From Caenorhabditis elegans (lineage: Eukaryota > Nematoda > Chromadorea > Rhabditida > Rhabditidae): DNA of 64,000 bases. The position numbers and the translations under genes were made by a program. The notes below the pieces were generated by a model. The model saw only the letters and a list, made by a program, of their open reading frames with translations. It did no database searches and was not told where the DNA came from. Positions 33,946-45,304 of this stretch are shown piece by piece. The stretch is from NCBI RefSeq assembly GCF_000002985.6, contig NC_003283.11:1488001-1552000 (forward strand), read 5' to 3'. Within the stretch, counting starts at the first letter, position 1. Every line of letters begins with the position of its first letter.

Positions 33946-34784
33946 TCTCGCCGATCTTGAAGGATCACAATAGGTTACCACTGACAGATTAAAAAAATTA
34001 ACAGACTTTTGAAATGTGTCTGGTCTGACTTTTTAAACTAGGAACTAAACTAGTATGTCTGATTATTAATGAGACAAAATTTGAGGTGGCCGTGAGAGTT
34101 TTGTAGTGTAGATATACTTTGTTTTTGTTCAACGTGGTTTGTGATTCCTTTTCTCATGCATAACGCTATTTTCTTTGAACTTTATTTGGCGGGCAAGATA
34201 TTTTTCTGATGATGATGGTGATGTTTAGTCTCATTAAAGAATTTCAATAAGTCGCATTTTTTGAAAGGAGATTAGTCTACAACTGCACTACTACAAAATA
34301 CAAACATCACTTTGTGCTTGGTTTATCGGAAAATTGAACTATTACAGCAGATCAACTTTTTATGATCTTCAATTGATCAAAAAACGTATTGACTTATCAA
34401 GAGTTAATTAAATTTAGCATTGTATGATAATAAAAATCTCAAAAATTATTTTAAAATTCAGGTAGACATCCCGGCTCACTGGCCTCCCTAGTAGTGAACG
34501 TGTCACAATGTTGCTTGACCTCACAAGGAATTAGCAAATAGTGTGCTACGAATTTCATGAAAATTACTAGAATATTCATGCATATTGGAATAAGTTTAGA
34601 CACGTATTATACATCTTCATAGAAAATTTTGTTTAAATATCAAAGAGCACTTAGTTGAATAGCAACTTTGATTACCTCAAGCACGGAAACTTTTCACCAC
34701 GAGTGTTAGTTTTCAAGAGTTCAACATTCTGTCTAGTATACTCATATTCATTTTTTTTATTCATCAAGCAACATCTCCTTAAAA
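33946..34784. other. Divergent intergenic region between two receptors
   Basis: 839 bp with no gene. It must hold the promoters of both receptors (transcribed left and right). I see no clear shared motif. Confidence 0.55.
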
Positions 34785-36224
34785 ATGAGCTGGACAAGTG
34801 TTCAATGTATACTCCAAAAAGTCTGTACCCCCATTGCAATAATAATTAACATTATTTTAATTCAACTAATTTGGCACAGATCACCAAAAGCTATTGGTTT
34901 CTACAAATACTTAATGATTTACATCTCGGTTTTTGAGATTCTCTACTCGCTACTTGATATATTAGCTGCTCCCGATTTTTTCGGTCATGATTCCATTTTC
35001 ATCGTAATAACTTCGTCTGAAAAAATGATTATTCCCAAAGTTTTCCAAGTTCCGTTCACAAATATATTTTGTGCAATGTTTGGAGTTTCGCTGGCAAATT
35101 TTGCAATTCATTTTATCTACCGATATTTGGCTATTATTAAGTAATGGAGTCGAGAATAATTTCTTAATACGACATTTTACTTCAGAAGCCCTTTACTAGA
35201 ACCTTCTGTGAAATTGGCAATTTGGTTTTTTATTCCGATTATTTATGGAGTCACGTGGTCAGGTTTATTAATTGCATTCCTTCATCCTTTTGAGGAAACA
35301 GATACAATTTTGAGGTAATTTTGAGGTCCAGCTTCTTGCTCAAGTTTGGCCTTAAAATATTAACTTGGATCTGGCTAAATTTTGGCAAACGTTGGGCAAT
35401 ATTAAGGCAAAGTTGGAATCAGGCTTCACCAACGTTTCCCCCGACTCCTGCCAAAACTTTTACCCAAGTTCGAAACGAAACAAGAAAAGTTTGGGCCAAT
35501 GTTTGGTAAGAGTTGGGTAAAATTTGGGCTTAAATTTTGGTGCAGCTTGAATTCAAGTTCAGCCAAAGTTTAGCCAGCTTCTTATCCAAATCAATATTTT
35601 TGGGCCAAACTTGGGTACCAAGGTATGCCGCGCAGGTCCACAAAAAAGAAGTTTACAGGAAAACATATTTACTCGAACGCAATTTAACGTTGTCTGACAT
35701 AACTTATGTTGGAACAAACTATTGGATTCCAACTGATAATGGGCAAGAAGTTCTAAATCTAAGAATCGGAATCGGGATGACTCTAATTATGTCATTGGTT
35801 ACCAGTTCAATAGTTACAATTTTAGTTTTTGCAACACTGTGCTATCACAAAATTGAGTCTCTTGTTAAAGTATCCAGTAACTCCACTCAATATCGACTTC
35901 TTCAATTACAACTGCTAAATTCTCTAGTCGGACAGGCGCTGATCCCAGCTGTATTGATGCTTGGCCCTAGTTCCACTGCATTCGTCTCTCCATTTTTTCA
36001 CGAAGGAAGTGAATCAATAGGTGCATTATTTGGAATTACAATTTCGTTGTATCCAGCATTGGATCCACTTCCGACAATGTTTGTGATCAAGAGCTATCGA
36101 GAAGCAATATTCGGTTGGTTTTCTAAATGATACTGGTTTTAAGTAAATGTACATGTGTTTTTGAGGATGCTGCCGGAAAACCACAAGAGTTCACGCATCA
36201 AGGACCTCTACAGCAGCTTCTTGA
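34785..36224 (+). CDS. Str-type 7TM chemoreceptor, 332 aa
   Basis: Exons 34785-35140, 35186-35314, 35659-36113 and 36166-36224 give 332 aa. Blocks are GFYKYLMIY, FEILYSLLDILAAPDF, HFIYRYL, ITYVGTNYW, LQLQLLNSLVGQALIPA and YPALDPLPTM, then a short tail starting GCCRK whose cysteines could be palmitoylated. The last acceptor is TTTTGAG rather than CAG, but the tail matches that of the gene at 36502 (NCCRQ), which supports it. The intron at this gene's TM5 position, present at 32463 and 38497, is absent. Intron 2 (344 nt) is an unusual mosaic of TTTGGGC/TTGGGCAA words. A divergent partner sits at 33945. Confidence 0.87.
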
Positions 36225-36501
36225 GTGTGGAGTAGCGATAATGTATAAAAATTTAAAACTGAGAAACAATGAACATAAAAGAACTTCAAACTCTGGCTAA
36301 TCTCCCAAATTCAAATTTCTACAGCAACTTCCTTGTTGGTTCTGTTGTATTTTCAGTCTTTCTCATTGGAGTCAGTTTTTCCCTCAGCTCATTTCCGGCA
36401 TTTTATTTTTTTTACACGTCTCAATTTCTGTAATGTTGCTCATCTCAAAACAGAAAGTCTGATACTAACATATTTTTTTATATTCACCAAAAGTATTCAC
36501 A
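36225..36501. other. Short intergenic region
   Basis: No gene; upstream region of the next receptor. Confidence 0.5.
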
Positions 36502-37687
36502 ATGATAGAGACAATAAAGTTTGAGAATTCGGAACGAGTTGTTCAGCTGGTCTGCATGCCTCTTGCAATTTTAACTAATTTAATTTTAAATTTCCTCGTA
36601 TTTTGCAAATTAGATAAGAACTTGGGACTCTAGAAAAGCTTGATGATATATATTGCCGTTTTCGAGTTAACGTATTCAATTCTAGAATTTCTCGCTGCAC
36701 CCGAGTTTTTCTGTAATACGACCGTTTTCATAATAATTATAAGATCAGACAGAATCCTGCTTCCGTCGTATTTCAAACACTTCGCGGTTAATGCTTTTTG
36801 TGCTGTATTTGGAGAATCGTTGGCAATTTTTGCTATTCATTTTGCTTATCGATATTTGACTATTACTGGGTAATTCACTTGTCTGATATATTATTTAAAG
36901 GCTCTGCTTAATGATTTTTCTCATCTAAGCATCCATATATCAAAACTTCATCTTTTCATAAAACTTCTGCATTGTTCCTCATTACTATTTTGTTCGGATC
37001 AATATGGTTACTTACACTGAGCGTCACGCTCGCATCCAATGAGGATACCAATGAAATTCTTGAGTAAGTCACCTAAGCAAATACAATACATAGTAAGTTA
37101 TATAGTTTTTTAAAGAAATGATTACCTTGGAGTTAACTCAATTAGTCTCACTGAACTAACGTACCTTGGCCCCAACTATTGGAAGTTCGACAGTAGCGGA
37201 AATGAAGCTATTAATTGGAAAACGACTGGAGGAATTCTTATTCTGTCTGTTGTGCTTTTTGGGTCTTTTACCGTGATACTTGTTCTTGCAACGTTGAGCT
37301 ATAAAGAAGTGTCAAAGTTACTAGCGGTATCTACAGCTTCAAAAGAGAACCGGTCCATCCAATTGCAACTCTTAAACTCATTGGTGTTCCAGTCACTGAT
37401 TCCTTTATATCTGATACAAATACCTTCTTCATTCTTCATTTTGTCACCGCTTTTTCATCAGGGAAGAGCAGATTTTGGAAAATTATTTGGAATCTGTGTA
37501 TCATTGTATCCGGTGCTCGGTCCACTACCAACAATTTTTGTCATCAAAAGTTTGCGTAATGCAATTTTTAGTTAGTTTCATGAAAACAATTTGAATAAAA
37601 AACTATTATTTTTCAGATTGCTGCCGGCAATCAATAAAACTCAATATATTGTCACAGAACAGCCCTGTAGTTGCACCCATGTCCTGA
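36502..37687 (+). pseudogene. Str-type 7TM receptor with premature stop
   Basis: Exons 36502-36869, ~36930-37063, 37116-37570 and 37617-37687. The collinear paralogue reads GFYKYLMIY; here it reads GL-stop-KSLMIY, with TAG at 36631-36633 replacing a tyrosine codon in TM2. The obvious acceptor of exon 2 (CTAAG|CATCC) leaves the TM4 sequence (LFLITILFGSIWLL) out of frame, while the frame that matches needs one more base. Exons 3 and 4 are intact and contain LTYLGPNYW, IQLQLLNSLVFQSLIP, YPVLGPLPTIF and the NCCRQ tail. Two independent lesions point to a pseudogene that still has most of its sequence, so the loss is recent. A start at the ATG at 36643 would avoid the stop but lose TM1. Confidence 0.72.
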
Positions 37688-37861
37688 TTATAGTTTGTAT
37701 TCACTTTCAAAGCCATGATCTACTTGTGTCGTTGCTCAAAATTTAACTCAAACATGCAAACATGACACAACTTTTTTCGTTAACATAAACTATTTTCCAT
37801 TCAATAATTTTTGAATTTTTGACCATAAATGCTCCGCTGTAGACTATGAAAATGCGCCCCA

Positions 37862-38042
37862 CACGTGACGTCAGAGTGTCTCATTTCGGCTTGATCTACG
37901 TAGATCTACAGAAAATGCGGGAGAATGGACGCAGAGTTCTCAACTGATTTCGCATGGTTAGGAACGTGCCGACGTCACATTTTTTTGGGCAAAAAAATCC
38001 CGCATTTTTTGTAGATCGAACCCTGATGCCTGACACCACGTG
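37862..38042. mobile_element. CACGTG-ended palindromic mini-element
   Basis: Runs from CACGTGACGTCAGAGTGTC to GACACCACGTG, in the intergenic space between two convergent receptors. It shares the GCAGAGTTCTCAACTGATTT centre with the other two copies. Confidence 0.8.
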
Positions 38043-38496
38043 GCCTCAACGCAAACGCTGATAGTGGACTCCTCTCGGACATTACATTTTATTTATTTTT
38101 CTTTTGATTAGTTTTTTGTCTATTTTCAGAAAGTTGACAAGATTTTCTATTTGATGAAAAAAGGACAAAAAAGGACAAAAATAGGCAAAACCAAAAACAA
38201 AAGAAATGCCGCAGAAAAATAATTAAATCGCAACAGAAATCTCCGAGAGGACTACACTGCCGAGGATTTTCCTCGTCCGCGCTTTTGATAGGCCATTATT
38301 TGATTTGGCAAATGGAGTTTTCTAGTTACCGGGCATTTAATCTAGGCCAGCCAGTTTTTTTTTTGAAATTTTGAATGGTTGAGAAGAAATAAACAAATAA
38401 AAAAAAAGTACAAAAATCTCAAATTAAAGAGGGCTGTTGTAAAGTTAGACGGGGTGTAGTCAGGCATCAAAACTGAAAAAATGTTTCGATAGCATT
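38043..38496. other. Intergenic
   Basis: No gene. A/T runs only. Confidence 0.5.
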
Positions 38497-40085
38497 TCAA
38501 ATGTAATCATAGAAACTTGCCTGAAATTTGAATGATTTCGCAATGATCGAGCCCAATGCTTGCCGATAGTGTTGTATCATAAGCAGAGTTGGTAAAGGAT
38601 CAAGTACTGGATATACGGCAACACCAATACAAAACAACGCACTTCCAACTTCATTCCCATAGTGCAGAAATGGAGTGATAAGTTGAAGTGAGGCGGGAAT
38701 GTGCATTAGCACTGCCGGTATGCACACTTGAGCCAGTAGCATGTTCAACAATTGCGATTGAAGTTTCTTGTAACCTTCAGAATGATTAGACTCCCGTAAA
38801 AGCTTTCCAACTCCTAAGTAGCATTTGTAGGCAAATATTACAATTGTGATAATTGAGATTAACTGAGATTGTTGATGGACTGGGGCAAAATCTTGATAGT
38901 ATGCACTTACCACCATCATAACAATCACAAACATCCCCGCACAAACTGTCACGTTGAGAACTTCTATTCCCTTGGAATCAAATATATAATAGTTCGGTCC
39001 GATGTAAGTGATTTGATTCAATGTTAGATTACGATCATGTAAGTAATGTTTCCTGAAAAATATAGTTTAATTATTCAAGTTTAAGTTAAATATTTACAAT
39101 AGGAGCATGTCGGTAGAGAGACTAGGGACCAGAGTTGTAAAAATTATAACTGGCCATATCGATCCGTACAAAATTGGAGTGAGGAACCAGACGCAGAATT
39201 TGAAGTTTGAGTCCATCTTGACAAAATTGCTCCTGGAAAAAATTACATTAAAGGTGGAGTACCGAAATCTGGGAAATATTTTCAAGTGACTCCTAATTTC
39301 CCTCTGATTCCGAATATCTTTGTGAAAAATTAAAAAAAAGATTTCCCTGATTTTTTATTTGAGCTTGAAATTGAATTGCGATTTTCATTTGCGTACCCAT
39401 GATATTTTTCAAATACGCGCCCAAATAAAATTAAACTGAAAAAAAATTAGGCAAACGCGCTCCAAGGATAATTCATGAGGGCGCGCATTTGAAAAATCTC
39501 TAGGGGACTCAAATGAAATTCGCGATTTTAAGCCAAAATATAAAAGCAGTGAAATTTTTTTTAAAGCTTTCACATAGATATTCGGAATAAGGGGCAAATT
39601 TGGAGTCAATTTAAAATGTTTCCCAGATTTCGGTAATCCACCTTTATAGGCTCTATCCACTTTTTTTCAAAACTTACCCAATAATAACGCAATATCTGTA
39701 GATAAAATGCAACGTGAACATTGCCATCGACATTCCAAACATACTGCAAAACATCGCGTTTGACGTCATAGTAAACGCCACTGGTAAGTTCCATCGGTCA
39801 GTTCTAGCAATCACGAGATACACCGAACTGTAGCTAAAAAACTCCTGAAAAACTATGGAATGTCCGAATCATTTTTCAGAATAAAAATCTTACAGGTTGA
39901 ACTATCAAATCCAACGTCGCAAAGATAAGCTCAAACACTGAAATATAAACCATCAAATACTTGTACATCCCAATTCCTACAGGTGAGCGGAACAGAACCA
40001 TCTCAATAAGCACCCCGTGTATCAGGAAAGACAATATTCCGCATGTAGTTTGCGTCAAAGGAACGATTTTTGTGAGTATATCCAT
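38497..40085 (-). CDS. Str-type 7TM chemoreceptor, 333 aa
   Basis: Exons 40085-39894, 39844-39678, 39232-39098, 39052-38911 and 38862-38497 give 333 aa. Blocks are GMYKYLMVYISVFELIFATLD (TM2-3), HFIYRYC, ITYIGPNYY, LQSQLLNMLLAQVCIPAVLM (TM6) and YPVLDPLPTLLMI (TM7). It has an extra first intron after LIVQP that the three receptors to its left lack, and it keeps the 48-nt TM5 intron (MMV|LIS). The tail ends in QASFYDYI without the CC motif and without a separate tail exon. It is therefore the most divergent intact member of the local cluster. Intron 2 has swollen to 445 nt by insertion of a palindromic element at 39248-39647. Expected role: sensory-neuron receptor, ligand unknown. Confidence 0.87.
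39248..39647. mobile_element. Palindromic element, TTAAAGGTGGAGTACCGAAA ends
   Basis: The left end AAAGGTGGAGTACCGAAATC TGGGAAATATTTTCAA is complemented by AAATGTTTCCCAGATTTCGGTAATCCACCTTTA at the right. About 400 bp, inside a receptor intron. The outermost bases resemble those of the GGTGGAGTAGCGCC family but the interior differs. Confidence 0.8.
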
Positions 40086-40324
40086 TGAATTAATAATTCT
40101 AGAAGTAATAGTTTCAAGCCAATATTCGTATATTTTCGTCTGTTCGAGAATAAAAGGGTGTATATTCGCATGTATAGTTAATTTCCTTTGGGGATCGTGT
40201 AAGGAAATAATACGTATACATATTTTTTCTGATGCGTTTCTGTTAGGGTTATGGTTAATATAAACGAAAAATATAATAAGTACTTCTTTATTGAAAGTTA
40301 AAAAAAAATGGTAGTAGCTTTATT
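40086..40324. other. Upstream region of the 40085 receptor
   Basis: No gene seen. Confidence 0.5.
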
Positions 40325-40748
40325 ATTCAAATCAAGGGAGCGGGGCGGAAATTTCCGTCCGGCAAATTTTTTTGTCAACAAATTCGGCAAACGGCAAATT
40401 GCCGGTTTGCTGATTTGCGGGAAATATTTAGAGGGATTTTTTTACAAGACGGAAACACTTAAAACTGTGTCTTTTTTGAATTTTTACCCGTTTTTTCTAG
40501 ACATTTTCATAGAATTTGCTTACTTTGCAAAATAGGACGCGATCATTTTTGCCATTTGAAAATGAAATTCTGAAATTTCCAAAACAAATTGGAAAATCAT
40601 AAATTTGCCGAAAGTTTTCGTCAAATTGCCGTTTTTCCGGCAAATTCGCCAAATCGGCAACTTGCCGGTTTGCCGATTTGCCGGAAATTTCAATACCAGG
40701 AATTTGCCGATTTGCCGATTTGCCAAAAAATATGTTTGCCGCCCACCC
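40325..40748. repeat. TTGCCG-type inverted repeat element
   Basis: GCGGAAATTTCCGTCCGGCAAA at the left and TTGCCGATTTGCCGATTTGCC...GCCGCCCACCCCTG at the right, with the GGATTTTTTTACAAGACGG core. Complete-looking member of the family. Confidence 0.8.
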
Positions 40749-41190
40749 CTGATTCGAATACATAAACTCGTGAAATGACCCGAATTCGAAAAACCAAAAT
40801 TAAAAAAAAAAAATTAACGTCCCCTAATTGTAGCATCCTATGTTTTTCGACCATCTCGGATTCTTATGATAGTGAAATGTGACAGGGGTCATAGAAGGTC
40901 CTGACTTATAGTCTGCATCCGAGTGAATACAAGGGAGGTCGGAACGTTGAGGTATCTGTAATTGTTCTATATATTCATGTTGCGTTCAGAAAAATTTCAA
41001 AATTTACCAAACAGTCTTCTCCATTTGGGCACGTGTCATCCTGAGCATTGTAGTATTTTTCGTAGTAACATCGAAACAAAATTGGAAAATAGTAAGTATT
41101 TTTTGGTAATTTGGCAGTTATTTTTTGATAACGTGATGAATTCAGAACTCTGAAAAAATTTGAAAAAACTGCAGCTTACTTCAAACACTC
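40749..41190. other. Intergenic, 3' of the GT92 gene
   Basis: No gene seen. Confidence 0.5.
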
Positions 41191-42780
41191 TTACTTTACA
41201 AAATCCTCTTGAACTGGTTGCATAACTGATGCATTCAATTTTAAATGCTTGGCAATCGAGAAAGATCTCATCTCGTAAGTGATCGGGTCCTGGCCATCAG
41301 TATCAACAGGTCTCTGTAGATGAATGAAAAAGTTGTGACTTACAACTTGAAAGTTTTTATCCGGCACGTTGAATGATCGGTGAATCCACATAGAATTCAG
41401 ATCGCTGGGCCGTGCCACAATTTTTCCTGTTGCCTGTGTGTTTGCAAACCACGAATGACTGAACTGTTCTATCATGTGGAAGTCAGAAATATTAGGCTTG
41501 TTATGGAACATCATTTCTTGTTTTGGGTATTGAAATGTGCGAATATTTGGGTGAAAGTAGAATAGTGACGCGAATTCGTGGAAATATGTCTCATATCCAC
41601 GTGGAATTAGTACATCGTCTAGATCGGCAAACGTGATAAATTTAGCGGCTTCTTTATATTGTAAAAGGCAATCCGTATGTGCACCTGCTTGATTTCTCCA
41701 TTCAACATTCGAGTTTGGCTCAGGCGAATTCAATGCGGAATTAGCGAAGTTGTATCTCATCCAAAAGTCCAACGTGACATATCCCAATTTTTCGTATTCT
41801 AGCACTAAATCGAAGTAGGACTCCAGCATACTAGTCACGTAAAGATGCAAGTGTCCACCGAAATTATGCGAGATATGCGCGTGAGCAACGAATATTTGCC
41901 ATTGCTCTGCTACGAATTGCGGCGAGATGCAAATGATCACAGGTGCGGGAGCCGTGCTACGTGCCAGTTTTAATTGGATCTGCAAAAAAGTCATTTGAAT
42001 TTTATCAAAAACAGAGTCACGATTTGTTCTTTTTAGCTGGTATTTAAAAATTAACGAAATTCCAAAGAAAAACTCCAATTGTCAAACTCACGTCAAACTT
42101 CGAGTCACCGCTCACCATCTCAAGTTTCTTTAAACTTGGCAAAGCTGTTACGTGAGCAACTATGTTTGAATATTCACAATTTGCGTAGGCTTCTCTACAA
42201 AAAATTTTTTTTTTTATTTAATTTAAAATTGCCAAAAAAATTTCAGAGAAACTGCTATTCACAGATGTCAGCTTTCAATTCCACCCAATAATCCTGTTTG
42301 AAATTCCTTACAAATAAAAACTGCCAACCTATCAACGACAGGGACACTGATTCGAATTGGAAGCTCACATCTTTAAAAGTAGTTTACTTTTTTTGGCTTC
42401 ATAGCATATACTCACTTTAACAACTTAGGAACAACAGTCACCGAAGAGCCTGAACTATTAGTTGCTACTAGCTGCATTTTGTATTTGGTAATATTTCTCA
42501 TGGTACTTCGATTCATCAGTAAAACCATAGCCAACGCATTATCTCCAAGACTTTTGGATGTTGGATAATAATACGTGTTGACAATATAGGCATCAGTGTT
42601 TGTGACAGGATCGCCGAAAAACTTTCGAGCAACGTCTTGTTTGAATGAATCATACTGTTGAAGGTATTGATCACCGTTTTCCAATATGGACGGAAGAATG
42701 AAAAAGGTAGTGAGGTAAATTGTTGTGGTGACCGAAAGAAGTAAGATTTTCTGAAAATTTTTGAGCTTAGCTTTTTCCAT
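41191..42780 (-). CDS. GT92 (DUF23) family glycosyltransferase, 432 aa
   Basis: Exons 42780-42416, 42370-42329, 42194-42092 and 41979-41191 give 432 aa. A short cytosolic N-terminus and one hydrophobic anchor (about residues 10-32, KILLLSVTTTIYLTTFFIL) indicate a type II Golgi membrane protein. The catalytic domain has the GT92 blocks APVIICISPQFVAEQWQ, GAHTDCLLQYK, the metal-binding acidic motif FADLDDVLIP near residue 289, and WFANTQATGK. Characterised C. elegans GT92 enzymes transfer beta-galactose to core fucose on N-glycans; the substrate of this one is unknown. The start was set at 42780 because it places the anchor correctly. Exon 2 is only 42 nt and its donor GTTGGC is weak, but it is the only choice that links both sides in frame. 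A heat-shock-element array lies 139-320 nt upstream. Confidence 0.88.
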
Positions 42781-42918
42781 ATTTTCTCGGTAATTTCTGA
42801 GTTTATAAACAAATTGTAAATTATTTATGTAAGTGTAGAAAAACATTGACTTGAATTGTTTAGTTACACACTTATTGATAAACTACCAGCCGCTCATTTT
42901 ATCGAATTTTTCAGAAAG

Positions 42919-43096
42919 TTCTAGAACATTCCAGAATTTTTTCGAATTTTCCAGAAGGTTCTAGAACGTTCCAGAATTTTCTCGAATTTACCAGGAAGTT
43001 CTAGAACATTCCAGAATTTTTTCGAATTTTCCAGAAGGTTCTAGAACGTTCCAGAATTTTCTCGAATTTACCAGGAAGTTCTAGAACATTCCAGAA
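42919..43096. promoter_or_regulatory. Tandem array of perfect heat-shock elements, 40-bp period
   Basis: TTCTAGAACATTCCAGAA or TTCTAGAACGTTCCAGAA begins at 42919, 42959, 42999, 43039 and 43079, exactly 40 bp apart. A-type (CATT) and B-type (CGTT) units alternate, giving an 80-bp higher-order period. Each core is TTCnnGAAnnTTCnnGAA, four contiguous pentamers of the HSF binding consensus, followed by TTCGAA and CCAGAA. Degenerate units extend to about 42900 and 43165. In C. elegans, HSF-1-binding tandem motifs of this sort are known to be carried by Helitron transposons. That this copy is part of a Helitron or drives the GT92 gene is inference. Confidence 0.85.
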
Positions 43097-43165
43097 TTTT
43101 TTCGAATTTTCCAGAAGGGACTATAACATTCTAGAATTTTCTCAAAATTTACAGAAGGTTTCCAG

Positions 43166-43634
43166 GAGGAATTAGAACATTGACCATTAAAATAAAACAA
43201 CGAAGTGTACTACGAATATGATTGAATTTGATAAATCCTACCATAGTTTTGAGTTCCATACTGCCATTAGATGTACTGAAGCGGAACAAAACGAGACAAA
43301 ATATCTAATTTAGTTATGACGTCTAAATGAAAATTTTTTCCAGCTTATTTGAAAATTGCGGAAAACTGGGAAAATAGTGAATCCTAGATGACACCGTTAG
43401 ATTAAAAATTTGAACCAAATACACTGTATTTTGTGTATCGCTTAGATAAGGGGTTTTCATAGTGCGCACTGCATTCCTACAAAGTTGCTCATTTGACTCA
43501 AATTATCCGTACCTGCCTGCCGCATTCATATGCCTGCCTGCCGCCTTCATCCAAGCAGCCGCCCACATTTTTTATACTGCTGAAGTACACATAAACCGAT
43601 TTTTATCGTTTTACATAAATCGTTTTTTTGTTCA
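43166..43634. other. Intergenic
   Basis: No gene seen. Confidence 0.5.
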
Positions 43635-43915
43635 AAAATGTTTTCAGAGCATTGATTGAAATAAAAATCTGAAAACTTCTCGAATCTACACCGTAAAAGT
43701 ACCAAACTATTTTTTTTGTGAAAAAAAAATCCGGAACTGATTGATATCGGAAGAAAATTTGTATGTCGCTCGCGTTTAGTATAGGCAGGTCGGAAATTAT
43801 CTGATGAAGAATAAAAAGAGTGTTTCCACGACACTCTATTAGGACGTTCTTGTAATTTTTCTTCAACGGGTAAGTAGACAATCCTTTTAATTTTACTTGA
43901 AGAGAGAGCGAGAGC
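43635..43915. repeat. Direct repeat, copy 1
   Basis: Contains GGAACTGATTGATATCGG and TCGCTCGCGTTTAGTATAGG, then TTTCCACGACACTCTATT. It matches 45562-45842 at roughly nine in ten positions in the core. The two copies flank the broken receptor at 44124-45304. Confidence 0.8.
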
Positions 43916-44123
43916 CGAGTCAGAAAGTTCGACGAAACAAGAGTTTACTTTCATTTTTGCTATATATTTAGAGTTCTGATTATTCTGCCATGAAGAAAAG
44001 AAAATAAAGAATTGCGTTTGGAAAAAAAAATTTACAAAACTTTTATAATGTTTTCCACATGTCCCACAGCTGTTGACTGCTCCTGACACCTAATTCCCAA
44101 GGGCCAAAAAATTTCTGAAATAG

Positions 44124-45304
44124 TTACGTGAGCTTACTCATTATCTTAAAATTTTTTACAGTACTTAATATTTCAGATCGATAGCTTTTGACTATGAAAA
44201 TTGTTGGAAGTGGATCAATAGCCGGGAATAATGCAATTGTCGTAGCAACTGAAAACTGGGGGAGCACAATATCAAGAAAACAGCATATGTAAAGTGCAGC
44301 GACCGGGATATGCATTAAAATGATTGGAACAGTTGAAAGTATATGTGCTCACTCGCCTACCTGAAACACCAACGCGACAAATAATTGCTTCTGAATTTGT
44401 TTCAGTCCGACGGATCGAAGATCCGTGTGATCTACCAATTTTCCGATACTTAAGTAGCAACGCAGGCCAAAAAATATGATTAGGGCAAATGAGGTGGTCT
44501 ACAACTTTTTGGATCTTTGCATACTGTTTGTGAAATGAACTCTCACCGTTAATACCGATTGCAGAACAAAAGTCAGGAAAGCAGTAAATTGCAATGAATT
44601 ATCGTGCGTTGAAAATATCAATGGCCCCGTATATACAACCTTATCCAATGTCGTATTCAGCTCATTTAACATAGCATCTCTGCAGTTATCCTTAAATCGT
44701 AATATTGTACAGTTTGCCCCACCTCACAACAGTATCCATCTCTGGAGAAGAGCTAAGAGGAATCCAATCCAACAAAAAACATATAATAGCATATGAAATG
44801 GGAAATGAAAACCAGGTTAAAATCTTGATGCCTTCAAACTTTTGGAGAAGTATGCTTCCAGTTGCTACAAAGTACCGATACGCGAATATAATCACGAACA
44901 TGCCCAAGGAGAATCCGGAAAAAGCACAGTACGCACCTTAAATTATATGTATGTATATCTAAACATATTCATTTTTAGAACTTCCAGTTCAGAATCATAG
45001 CAATTTCTTTTCCGAAAAATCGTTCCTCATACGGAACCACTACAGCAAACGATCGTTTAATTGAAAGCACTGTCTGAAAAAGTCCGCAAGTTATACACAC
45101 ACCCCATATGTTCAAAATTACAGTCTCGGATACAAAATCCAACACTGCATAGAATATTTCGAACACTGAAACTCCTATCAGCAAATGCTTATAGTTACCC
45201 ATTTGTGGCGGGGATTTTGAAATAATCAGCAAAGTAAGAATAAAGTTTGCGACGATGGAAAATGGAGTAGTGATTAGAAAAATTACTTTCTGGAAATGAA
45301 ACAT
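44124..45304 (-). pseudogene. Str/srj-type 7TM receptor, probably a pseudogene
   Basis: Recognisable parts are MGNYKHLLIGVSVFEIFYAV (TM2-3, after a start at 45304), KRSFAVVVPYEERF, then CAFSGFSLGMFVIIFAYRYF, TM4-5 with LTFVLQSVL, LKQIQKQLFVALVFQ (TM6) and FPAIDPLPTIF (TM7). Two joints fail. After LNW the only donor (GTTCTA) and acceptor (TTTAAG) leave the next exon out of frame. Between LVFQ and TVPIILMHIP lies about 28 nt beginning GTAGGC, too short for an intron and lacking an AG acceptor (TTTCAAC in place of TTTCAG). The rest is well conserved, so decay is moderate. The gene is flanked by direct repeats. Confidence 0.68.

Noticed and set aside
43547-44089. 180-codon open frame on the minus strand
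   Set aside because: No ATG at its start, and it covers the direct-repeat copy whose other copy at 45562 is not open in the same way.
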